Positions 56,930 through 64,000 of a DNA stretch of 64,000 nucleotides are shown here, in pieces (position 1 is the first letter of the stretch; each line of letters begins with the position of its first letter). The DNA is taken from the NCBI RefSeq assembly GCF_004323735.1, contig NZ_CP036455.1, positions 4,025,101 to 4,089,100 on the forward strand, read 5' to 3'. The DNA is from Streptomonospora litoralis (GTDB taxonomy: Bacteria > Actinomycetota > Actinomycetes > Streptosporangiales > Streptosporangiaceae). Under the pieces are notes generated by a model. The model saw nothing but the letters and a program-made list of their open reading frames with translations. It searched no databases and had not been told where the DNA came from. The position numbers and the translations under genes were made by a program.

Positions 56930-57121
56930 ATGAACGAGTTCATGACGGCTCTGCACCTGCGCCTCTACGACGCCGTCAGCGCTTTGCAAGAGGCGCGCGA
57001 GCGAGGCGACGAGGACCTGTGCCTGGTACAGGCCGGCGAACTGGAGGACCTTGTCGAGATCGCGGCGCGGCACGGCGTCGACATCGACTGCGGCTACGGC
57101 GCCCTGGCCCACGCCGCCTGA
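56930..57121 (+). CDS. Small helical protein
   Basis: 63 residues from the ATG at 56930 after ACGGGGG. Sequence MNEFMTALHLRLYDAVSALQ, then EDLCLVQAGELEDLVEIAARHG and VDIDCGYG. It resembles a small actinobacterial family without a name. Compact helical protein, cytosolic. A longer upstream start is unlikely. Confidence 0.7.
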   Translation: MNEFMTALHLRLYDAVSALQEARERGDEDLCLVQAGELEDLVEIAARHGVDIDCGYGALAHAA

Positions 57122-57525
57122 GCGCCGCGCGAGATCGGCGCGGGGCCCGTCGAACGGGGGCGGTCCCGCGCCCGAGGGCGCCGGCCGGGCGTATCCGGCG
57201 CGAGCGCGGACGAGAAACGGCGTCCGCGTGCGGCACCGGCCGGCGTCGGCGGCGGCTGTTCCCGGATCTCCCGGAAGACGGGGCCGGGAATCCGGGAACG
57301 GTCCCCCGTAGAGCTGCAGAATACGCCGCCAACGGCAAAGCGGAGGCAAAGAACGGCCCTCCCGAAGGTCCGACAGGCCGCCGTCCGCACGGCGCGAGTC
57401 CCCGCTACGCGAAAGGCGGCGCGGCCGCGTCAGGCAGGGAGGGACCGGACCGGCGAACCGCATCGCCCCGCCCGCCGAACGCGAAAAAGGGGGAGGCGGG
57501 TGCCTCCCCCTCTCGCTTCTCGCGC
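57122..57525. other. Convergent spacer
   Basis: About 400 bases with no gene supported; contains the terminator for the SPFH operon at its right end. Confidence 0.5.
57484..57511 (-). terminator. Rho-independent terminator of the SPFH operon
   Basis: On the minus strand GGGGGAGGC pairs with GCCTCCCCC around a four-base loop, followed by TTTTT. Fifteen bases beyond the SPFH stop. Confidence 0.85.
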
Positions 57526-58971
57526 CTACCTGCCGCGGCGGCGCCCGCCGCGGTCGGCGCGGTCGCCGCCGTCCTGGTTCTCCGCGTGGTCGGCGTAGGT
57601 GCGGCCCCGATCGGCGGCCGCCGACATCGCGCCCTGCACCTGCTGGAACGCGTCAGAGGCCGTCTGGGCGGCCTCGTCCGCGTCGCCGGAGTCCAGCGAC
57701 TGCCGCGAACCGCCGCGCTTGCCGCCCAGATCGGGCAGCAACTGGGCCAGCAGCAGCGTCGACAGCGCCGAGGAGTCGCCGCTCTGGCCGTCGGTGCGCA
57801 CCACCACCGGCTGCGGCGCGTGCTCGGCCAGGGTCGCCCCCACGTCCAGTCGGCGCCGGGCCAGCTCGTAACGCAGCACCGCGCGGTTGTCGCGGTAGGA
57901 GGTCGCCAGGCGCCGCTGCGCCTTGGCCTCGTTCTGCGCGGCAACCAGGTCGGCCCGGCCGCGGGTCTCGATCTCGTAGCGCACCCGCTGGGCCTCGGTC
58001 TCCTGCTCCTCCAGCATCTGCGCGACGTCCTTGCGCGCCTTGTTCAGCGCCGCGTTGACCTCGACGATCTTGGCGTCGCGGGTCTTCTTGGACCGCTCGA
58101 TGTCCATCAGCAGGGTGTCGATGCGCCGCTTGCGGGTCAGCTCCCACTCCTGCTCGTAGGCGACCAGCTCCTTGGCGACGCGCTCGCGCGTGGCCAGGTG
58201 CTGCTGGTACTGGTTGGGCAGCTGCACATCGGGGATGTTGCAGCCCATGATGCGCACGCCGTAGCGGCTCAGCTGCCGGTTGAGCAGCTCCTGCATGTCG
58301 GCGACGTCGGAGCCGCGCAGGTCGTAGGCGCTCTCGGTGAGCACCTGGCGGCTGCGCTGGCGGATGGCGTCCTGCACCGCGTTGGACAGCACCAGGTCGA
58401 AGTTGCTGGCGCCGATACTGCGCACGAACGCGACCGCGTCGGTGATGCGGAACTTCAGGAAGAACTCGATCGACTTCAGCGGCACGTTCTCGTGGGTGGG
58501 GCAGGCCAGCACCGGCGCGGTGTAGGGGATCTCCGTGGAGATGTCGACCACGAAGTCCACCCGCGACCACGGGTGCCACAGGTAGTGCCGGCCCGGGTCG
58601 AGCTGGCCCACGACAGCGCCGTACTTGGTGAGGACGCCCACGGTGCCCTGCTCGATCTCCACGATCGAGGAACGCCACCACCACAGCAGGCCCAGCAGCA
58701 GCGCGCCCAGCGCGAGCGCGAACGCCGGGATCGCCGCCCACGACAGGAAGAACCCGCCGACCGAGGCCAGCAGCAGAGCGGACAGCAGCAGGTACAGGGC
58801 GAACCACACCAGCATGGTCCACCGCAGGCCGCGGCTGTCGCGCGGGATGACGACCGGCACCAGCGCGCCCTGGTCACCGCCGCGCAGCAGGCGCGCGATG
58901 TCGTTCCAGGAGGCCAGCGCCTCCTTGATGCTGGAGCCGCCGGTACCGGGCTCGGGGTGCTGCTGGCTCAT
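57526..58971 (-). CDS. SPFH-domain (flotillin-like) membrane protein, second of a pair
   Basis: 481 residues. Two adjacent N-terminal hydrophobic segments (~55-95), then an SPFH/band-7 domain (~100-275; IVEIEQGTVGVLTKYGAVVG, DISTEIPYTAPVLACPTHEN) and a coiled-coil stretch (~275-350; AKELVAYEQEWELTRKRRID). The C-terminus is Gly/Arg-rich and disordered. The ATG overlaps the upstream SPFH stop by four bases (ATGA). SPFH proteins form membrane microdomain scaffolds and can control proteases; the partner here is the neighbouring SPFH protein. Confidence 0.85.
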   Translation of the reverse strand: MSQQHPEPGTGGSSIKEALASWNDIARLLRGGDQGALVPVVIPRDSRGLRWTMLVWFALYLLLSALLLASVGGFFLSWAAIPAFALALGALLLGLLWWWRSSIVEIEQGTVGVLTKYGAVVGQLDPGRHYLWHPWSRVDFVVDISTEIPYTAPVLACPTHENVPLKSIEFFLKFRITDAVAFVRSIGASNFDLVLSNAVQDAIRQRSRQVLTESAYDLRGSDVADMQELLNRQLSRYGVRIMGCNIPDVQLPNQYQQHLATRERVAKELVAYEQEWELTRKRRIDTLLMDIERSKKTRDAKIVEVNAALNKARKDVAQMLEEQETEAQRVRYEIETRGRADLVAAQNEAKAQRRLATSYRDNRAVLRYELARRRLDVGATLAEHAPQPVVVRTDGQSGDSSALSTLLLAQLLPDLGGKRGGSRQSLDSGDADEAAQTASDAFQQVQGAMSAAADRGRTYADHAENQDGGDRADRGGRRRGR

Positions 58972-60779
58972 CGGGGACCTCCCTCGTCCGTGCCGGGCTG
59001 CTGCGGCCACGGCGGCGCCGGCGGGCCGTCTGGCGCGGCGGGCCCGCTCTGGGACCGCTCATGGCCGGGCTGCTGCGGGTCCGTTCCGGGTTGCTGCGCA
59101 CCGGGCCGCCCCTGCTCCGGGCCGGAGCCGGCCGCCATGTCCGCACCCTCCGCGGAATCGCCCGCGACCGAGCTGAGCCGCTCGTCGATGGAGTCGTCGC
59201 TCACCGACTGGCGGATCTCCTCGATCCGGTCGGCGTTGGGCACGTCCTCCGGCGGAGGAGGCTCGACGGTCTCCTCGCCGTCCTCTTCCAGCACCCGGGT
59301 GATCTCCTCCTCGCGCTCGGAGATGCGCTCGGAGATCTCCTGCAGCCGGGCGCGGATGGCCGCCATGTCCTCGTCGGAGAACAGCGTCGACTCGGCTTCG
59401 CCGATGATGCCCTGGGCCACCCGCAGGAAGTCGACGCTGGTGTCGTCGCCGCCGCCGATGTGCAGCACCTGCGGCAGGCTGTCGGCGACCGACTCGAGCT
59501 TGTCCAGCAGGTCCTGCTGGTAGCGGTAGTTGAGGATCTCGGGGGCCTCGGCGGCGCTGACGGCGCGGATGTCCAGCGCCTGGGCCTCCAGCAGCGCCGC
59601 GTTGGCGTTGGCGGTGCTCTCGGCCTCCACGAACCGCTGGCGGGCCTGAGCGCGCGCCCGGTTGGTCTCACGCTCCAGCGCAGTGTCCATCTGCGCTTGG
59701 TATTGGGCGATGTCGGCCTGGATCGCCGACAGCGTCTCGTTCAGCGAGGCGAGCTCCTTGTTCAGGTCGCCCTCGTTCTGCTCCTTGCGGAGCTGGAGCT
59801 CGTATTCGTAGGTGTAGGCCTCCTTGGCCACCCGCACCATCTCCGGCGCCGCCAGGTCCATGCGGTACTCCTGGCTGGAGGGCTCGGCGTGGGTGATGTT
59901 GGCGTTGGTCAACCGGACCGCGGGCAGGAACTGCTGGTTGAGCTGCTCCAGCAGCCGCGCGGTGTTCTCGCCGACCATGTCGTAGATCTCCGACGCCTGC
60001 TGGTCGTAGATCAGGCTGCGGGTGACCTCGCTGATGGCGTTGTTCAGCTTTTCCTGGAAACCCTGCACCGCGCCCAGCACGAAGATGAACTGCTCCGGGT
60101 CCTCGATCTTGAACTGCACGAACAGGTCGATGGATGCCTTGACCCCGCTCTTCGTGGGGGCCTCGCGGATCGGTGCGTTGAACGGGTACTCGCGGTTGGT
60201 GTTGACGATGTAGGAAACCCGCTTCCACGGGTTGAGCAGCGTGACGCGGCCCGGCCCCACGACCTGCTCCAACTTGCCGAACCTGGTGATCAGCGCCGCG
60301 CAGCCGTCGGGCACCATCACCATGCCCTGGCGCCACCACATGAACGCGGCGAAGCCGACGAACACCACCCAGTAGTGGATTCCGAAGAACGGGTTGAGCA
60401 GCGCACCGGTGGCGGCCGAGAGCGGGAAAGTCACGATCTGACCGGCGACTCCCGCGATCAGCAGCAGGATCACCGGCAGCATGGTCGTGAACGTGCGCCC
60501 CTTGGGGATCACCATGGGGCAGATGACGTGTACCGGTCCGCTCGGACCGCGCTCGTAGGAGCTGCGGTTCAACGCCTCGCCGGAATTGTTGAGGGAGGAG
60601 CTCTGCTGCTCGATGCGGGTTCCCACCGAGGCGCCCTGTTCACGGGCGGCCAGGAAGTCGCCCGGGTCGAGGCCGAACCCCTCCGCCGCGTCGCCGAGCG
60701 CGTCGGAGACCGCCTCGCGCGGATCGCCGCCTTCGGCGACGGCGGAGGCGGCTCCGCGCACGGTCTGCGCGAAGGACAT
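58968..60779 (-). CDS. SPFH-domain (flotillin-like) membrane protein, first of a pair
   Basis: 603 residues from the ATG at 60779 after AAGGAG. ~85-residue soluble N-terminus, two membrane helices (FTTMLPVILLLIAGVAGQIV, IHYWVVFVGFAAFMWWRQGM), then an SPFH domain (~160-325; PDGCAALITRFGKLEQVVGP), a long coiled-coil (~325-425; AYTYEYELQLRKEQNEGDLN) and an acidic/Pro/Gln-rich C-terminal tail with repeated QQPGTD. Pair partner is the protein encoded immediately downstream. Neither has FtsH nearby. Confidence 0.85.
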   Translation of the reverse strand: MSFAQTVRGAASAVAEGGDPREAVSDALGDAAEGFGLDPGDFLAAREQGASVGTRIEQQSSSLNNSGEALNRSSYERGPSGPVHVICPMVIPKGRTFTTMLPVILLLIAGVAGQIVTFPLSAATGALLNPFFGIHYWVVFVGFAAFMWWRQGMVMVPDGCAALITRFGKLEQVVGPGRVTLLNPWKRVSYIVNTNREYPFNAPIREAPTKSGVKASIDLFVQFKIEDPEQFIFVLGAVQGFQEKLNNAISEVTRSLIYDQQASEIYDMVGENTARLLEQLNQQFLPAVRLTNANITHAEPSSQEYRMDLAAPEMVRVAKEAYTYEYELQLRKEQNEGDLNKELASLNETLSAIQADIAQYQAQMDTALERETNRARAQARQRFVEAESTANANAALLEAQALDIRAVSAAEAPEILNYRYQQDLLDKLESVADSLPQVLHIGGGDDTSVDFLRVAQGIIGEAESTLFSDEDMAAIRARLQEISERISEREEEITRVLEEDGEETVEPPPPEDVPNADRIEEIRQSVSDDSIDERLSSVAGDSAEGADMAAGSGPEQGRPGAQQPGTDPQQPGHERSQSGPAAPDGPPAPPWPQQPGTDEGGPR

Positions 60780-61110
60780 AGGTATCGACTCCTTGCTGGT
60801 TGCGGAACTGCGGATTCGACGCGGACGACGCCGTCGCGGTTCCGCGGCTCCTGCTGAGAGTGCAAGGATGCTCCCACACCACCTCGCCCCATGGAGGGGG
60901 GAGACGATAACCATCGCCTATCCATGTCCGAAAATCAGACCGGCCGCCCGTTCGCCCGGCGAAGGCCGGACCCCGGGCGGCTGATAGATCCGGACCCGGA
61001 GGGGTAGCGCACCGATCAGACGGGCGTCGCGGTAGCGTCGGCGGTGGAGCAGGCCGACCCGCACACGCCGGGCGGCCCGCGGACCCCCGCGGAAGCAAGG
61101 AGTGGAGACG
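60780..61110. other. Divergent promoter region
   Basis: About 330 bases between the SPFH operon (minus) and a small membrane gene (plus). No ORF supported. Holds the upstream regions of both; no clear boxes chosen. Confidence 0.45.
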
Positions 61111-61422
61111 ATGGCTTCGGTACCCAGCAGCCTGCTGACCACCGCCGGCCTCATCGGCGGTTACAGCGTCGCCCGCAGCACCGGCAACCGGCAGCTGGGC
61201 GGCGCGGTGCTGGCCGCCTGCGGTGCGGCGGCCTTCCGCAGCTGGCGGCGCAGCGCCGGACTGCCCGCGGCCGCGACGCTCACCGCCGTCTACACGGGAG
61301 CGTTCGGGCTCTCCCACCCGTTGGCCAAGAAGCTGGGCGCCTGGCCGTCCGTACTGGCCGTGACCGCCGCCACCGGCACCGCCGCCCACCTCGTCGCCGA
61401 CCGGCGGCGCGGCCGCGACTGA
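61111..61422 (+). CDS. Small membrane protein
   Basis: 103 residues, ATG after AAGGAGTGG. Three hydrophobic segments (LTTAGLIGGYSVARSTGNRQ, GAVLAACGAAAFRSWRR, AATLTAVYTGAFGLSHPLAK) and an Arg-rich C-terminus. Resembles conserved small actinobacterial membrane proteins; function unknown. Confidence 0.65.
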   Translation: MASVPSSLLTTAGLIGGYSVARSTGNRQLGGAVLAACGAAAFRSWRRSAGLPAAATLTAVYTGAFGLSHPLAKKLGAWPSVLAVTAATGTAAHLVADRRRGRD

Positions 61423-61477
61423 CGGCGGCGCCGCAAAGGAGGGCGGGCGACGTCGAGAGGGGTGCGGCGGCGCGCCG

Positions 61478-61906
61478 TCACCCCTGGGTGATGTAGGCCT
61501 CCAGCTGGCTGCGCTCCTGCTCCAGCTGACTGATGCGGCTCTTGACCACGTCGCCGATGCTGACGATCCCCACGAGGGTGCCGCCGTCGAGCACCGGCAC
61601 GTGGCGCACCCGGTTCTCCGTCATCAGCACGGTCAGCGTGTCGGCGGTGTCGTCGGTGGTGCAGGTGACGACGACAGAGGTCATGATCTCGGATACGGGG
61701 GCCTCCAGCAGCGTGGTGCCGCGCTCGTCCAGCGCCCGGACGATATCGCGCTCGGAGGCGACACCCGCGACCGCGCCGTCCCGCATCACCACCACCGCAC
61801 CGATGTTGTGCCGCGCGAGCAGCGTGAGCAGGCCGGCCACCGTCTCCCGCGGGGAGACGCTCACGACGGCCGAGCCCTTGTTGCGCAGAATCTCAGCTAT
61901 CAGCAT
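61478..61906 (-). CDS. CBS-domain-pair protein
   Basis: 142 residues with two CBS motifs (VSPRETVAGLLTLLARHNIG, GVASERDIVRALDERG; TDDTADTLTVLMTENRVRHV and LVGIVSIGDVVKSRI). It likely binds adenine nucleotides and senses energy state. Standalone protein, cytosolic. Confidence 0.92.
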   Translation of the reverse strand: MLIAEILRNKGSAVVSVSPRETVAGLLTLLARHNIGAVVVMRDGAVAGVASERDIVRALDERGTTLLEAPVSEIMTSVVVTCTTDDTADTLTVLMTENRVRHVPVLDGGTLVGIVSIGDVVKSRISQLEQERSQLEAYITQG

Positions 61907-62055
61907 GGCGGTCCTTCCAGAGGGTAACGACGGGTTACCCGCCGAACGCGCCTCCTAACCGCGCGGAGGCGCCCGGCGTGCAAGGCAGCCGTTTCGGGCG
62001 GGCCGGAGCCCCGCTCCGGCCCGCCTCGGCCTGTCGTTCCCGTTGGCTCGTCCGA

Positions 62056-63243
62056 CTAGAACGGGGTCAGTGTGACCTCGAAGGACGACGGGGCGTGGTC
62101 CTGGATGTAGGACGCGAAGCCCGAAACGTCGTCGAAGGCGAAGCCGTAGGCCTTGCCGTCCTCGGCGACCTCGTGGAACACCTCCGCGTACCTGTTCGTG
62201 ATGTCGGCGTTGTAGAACGCCGCCGGGTCGGTGACCGGGTGGTCGGCGGTGTTCAGCAGTGTCGAGCGGTTGAGCGCCGCGCCCAGGATCGCCGCCACCG
62301 GGCCGTTGAGGCCGTCGTTCGGGGCGTGCAGCGCGCCGTCGCAGAAGAACACGTCGCGGGTGGAGGGCTTGGAGATGGGCGCCACTCCCCCGTCGAAGGC
62401 CAACTGCCCGGAGCCGTTCACCCGGCCGGTGAAGGTGCCCTGGTTCGTCGTCACGATCAGGTCCCGGCCGCCGTAGCGCGACCACACCCGGTCGATGTAC
62501 GGGGCGTAGTAATCGGCGGAGAACCGGCCCGAGTCGATGCCGTGGCCGGGCGCGATGATCCGCCGATCGCCGACTACGAGCGGGGAGAAGTCGGGGTCGG
62601 CCCTGATGGTGTCGAACACCTGCGCACGACCGCCCGGCTGCAGGCGGCCGGTGGACTGCCGGCGCTCACCGCTCAGCGCGATCGCCAGCGGCACGCTGAA
62701 CTGGTCCACCATCGAGGTGTTGCAGTACATCCCACTCTCGTCGTGGGTGAATTCCACCGTGTCGTGCAGCACCGAGAAGTTCGGGTCCGACTCCACCCAG
62801 CCGGCCGGGTACTGCAGCGCGGGATTGCCGTTGCCGTCCTCGACGACCTTGAACCGCAGCTTGTCCTCCAGGGCGATGTAGATACGCCCCGACATGAACG
62901 GCAGCGTGAGACCGCCCGCCTCGCTCAGCGGAATCGAGTAGTCGGTGTATCCGCCGTCGGTGTTGTCCGAAAGCTTGACCGGCGCGAGCGTGCCGTCGGG
63001 GCGCACCCGGGCCTGCTTGCCGCTGGCGAGGTCGGTGCCGACGATGTAGAGGCGCACCGCTCCGGCGGCATAGCCGCTCTCGTTGACGAAGGAAACCGGC
63101 AGCGCGCCGGCCGCCGCCGCCTTGGCGCCACCGGCGGCCAGATCGGCTTTCGTGGAGGACGCGCCGCACGCGGCACTGCCGAGCAGCGGGGCGGCCAGAG
63201 CCGCTCCGCCGGCGCCGCGCAGGAACGAACGTCGGTCGATCAT
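62056..63243 (-). CDS. Secreted GH64 beta-1,3-glucanase
   Basis: 395 residues from the ATG at 63243 after GGAAGGGAG. Tat signal (DRRSFLRGAGGAALAAPLLG) with a Cys at the end of the signal (SAACGASS), so it may be secreted or lipid-anchored. The mature part matches GH64/thaumatin-like glucanases (FSVLHDTVEFTHDESGMYCN, MVDQFSVPLAIAL, YGFAFDDVSGFASYIQDHAP). It would hydrolyse beta-1,3-glucans such as fungal cell wall laminarin. Confidence 0.9.
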   Translation of the reverse strand: MIDRRSFLRGAGGAALAAPLLGSAACGASSTKADLAAGGAKAAAAGALPVSFVNESGYAAGAVRLYIVGTDLASGKQARVRPDGTLAPVKLSDNTDGGYTDYSIPLSEAGGLTLPFMSGRIYIALEDKLRFKVVEDGNGNPALQYPAGWVESDPNFSVLHDTVEFTHDESGMYCNTSMVDQFSVPLAIALSGERRQSTGRLQPGGRAQVFDTIRADPDFSPLVVGDRRIIAPGHGIDSGRFSADYYAPYIDRVWSRYGGRDLIVTTNQGTFTGRVNGSGQLAFDGGVAPISKPSTRDVFFCDGALHAPNDGLNGPVAAILGAALNRSTLLNTADHPVTDPAAFYNADITNRYAEVFHEVAEDGKAYGFAFDDVSGFASYIQDHAPSSFEVTLTPF

Positions 63244-64000
63244 CGAATGGACTCCCTTCCGAAGGGGCAAAGGGCGGACGGGCACCGCGCAGTCGAGTGG
63301 CGGCGCCCGTCCGCGGGGGAGGAGGTGCGACCACGGCCCGGGAGCGTGGAGGGGCCGGGCCTGCGGCCGCGCGGGGCGGGATCACGAACGAGCCGCGGGA
63401 TGGCGAGCGGGCCGGGTCGGCCTCACTCCCCCGGCGGGAGCAGAGGGATTCTCCTCCGCCGCCGGCCCCGATCCGCTTCAGGACCGCGGCATCGCGCGGC
63501 CGCCTCGCGGCGATCTCGGACCGGGGGCATCGCAGCGCCGGGCGCGGAGGGCGCCTGGGCGCTCGGGCAGGAACGCGGGCTCTTCATCTCGTCTTCCTCG
63601 GGTCAGGGAGTCAGCAAGAGATGCTCGGGATCCGAAGCGGTGAGGCGATCCGCACAGGCACCGCCCCACCGCCCGCAACCAGGTGCGCGGCGATGTCTCG
63701 ACAGCGGCGCCGACCCGGCGCTTCCGCGGGTTGACGCTGCGGAAGCGGAACCGGGCGCACGCCGCCCCACCTGTGGAACGGACGCACCCGCCACCGGCAA
63801 GCGACCGAAGGGGTCCGCCTTCAGACGGATCCGAATAGCCGGAGCGGAACTCGCGGACCCGGGGCATCCGGCAGGAAGCCCCGAGCCAGAAGCGCCGTTT
63901 CACTGCACCTGACTGCTGTTCGTGTGTGATCGGTTGGTTTCGGTCACTGTCGCCCGATGCTAGAGAGGTCACGACTGGGACGCAAGGGCCGCGAGTGGCG
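63244..64000. other. Terminal region without a supported gene
   Basis: 757 bases upstream of the glucanase gene. Frames present lack motifs, ribosome sites or sensible composition. It must hold the glucanase promoter and perhaps that of a gene beyond the right edge. Confidence 0.5.

Noticed and set aside
63478-63972. 164-codon minus-strand frame at the right end
   Set aside because: Arg/Ser/Gly-rich, no ribosome site or motif.

Overview
The window is very GC-rich, with codons ending mostly in G or C, frequent GTG/TTG starts and few insertion sequences. The gene content is that of a filamentous actinobacterium: an HrdB-type principal sigma factor with a long Ala/Lys/Glu-rich N-terminus, XRE(DUF5753)/DUF397 pairs, DUF1707, DUF3145, DUF5709, DUF5998 and DUF7455 families, and a complete seven-gene Mrp antiporter. 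I infer the order Streptosporangiales, most likely Nocardiopsaceae (Streptomonospora/Nocardiopsis-like). That placement is family recognition, not a computed phylogeny.

Layout. 1-6.1 kb: 3' end of an alcohol dehydrogenase, a decayed SAM-methyltransferase, a LmbE deacetylase, a Raf-inhibitor-like protein, a HAD hydrolase, a chimeric ATP-grasp/inositol-phosphatase ORF and three tandem DUF1707 membrane proteins. 6.1-11.6 kb: DUF3145, then a three-part module of an ECF-like sigma factor, a small predicted beta-rich protein and an 889-residue TPR-CHAT protease-like protein. The sigma and CHAT genes share an identical promoter-like motif, and a probable IS605-type transposon scar lies between the second and third genes. 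11.6-20.4 kb: housekeeping and metabolic genes (DUF2203, DUF5709, metallo-hydrolase, enoyl-CoA hydratase, peroxiredoxin, phosphodiesterase, DUF5998, GNAT/acyl-CoA synthetase fusion).

20.6-25.2 kb: PfkB kinase; an XRE/DUF397 pair plus a divergent small gene sharing a perfect 15-bp inverted-repeat operator; and a RecQ helicase fused to a phosphoribosyltransferase domain. 25.3-31.7 kb: mrp/mnh operon A-G on the minus strand, every junction overlapping. 32.2-39.1 kb: topoisomerase IV-type ParC and ParE flanking a carbonic anhydrase, a TPR protein and a Cds1-like PLP enzyme. 39.8-46.9 kb: DUF7455, GNAT, YaaA, HrdB, and a PAS-GAF-PP2C phosphatase. 47.5-55.2 kb: a three-helix-bundle protein, an unrecognised 539-residue protein, a PH-like membrane protein, tyrosine phosphatase, nucleotidyltransferase, membrane-anchored double AAA ATPase and RNase HII. 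55.3-63.2 kb: small membrane proteins, a coupled pair of SPFH/flotillin-like proteins, a CBS protein and a Tat-exported GH64 glucanase. The last 0.75 kb shows no credible gene.

The most system-like region is the sigma/beta-protein/CHAT cluster (6.8-11.5 kb). Next are the XRE/DUF397/divergent-gene operator module, the SPFH pair and the membrane double-AAA ATPase. I saw no rRNA, tRNA, CRISPR array or intact mobile element.
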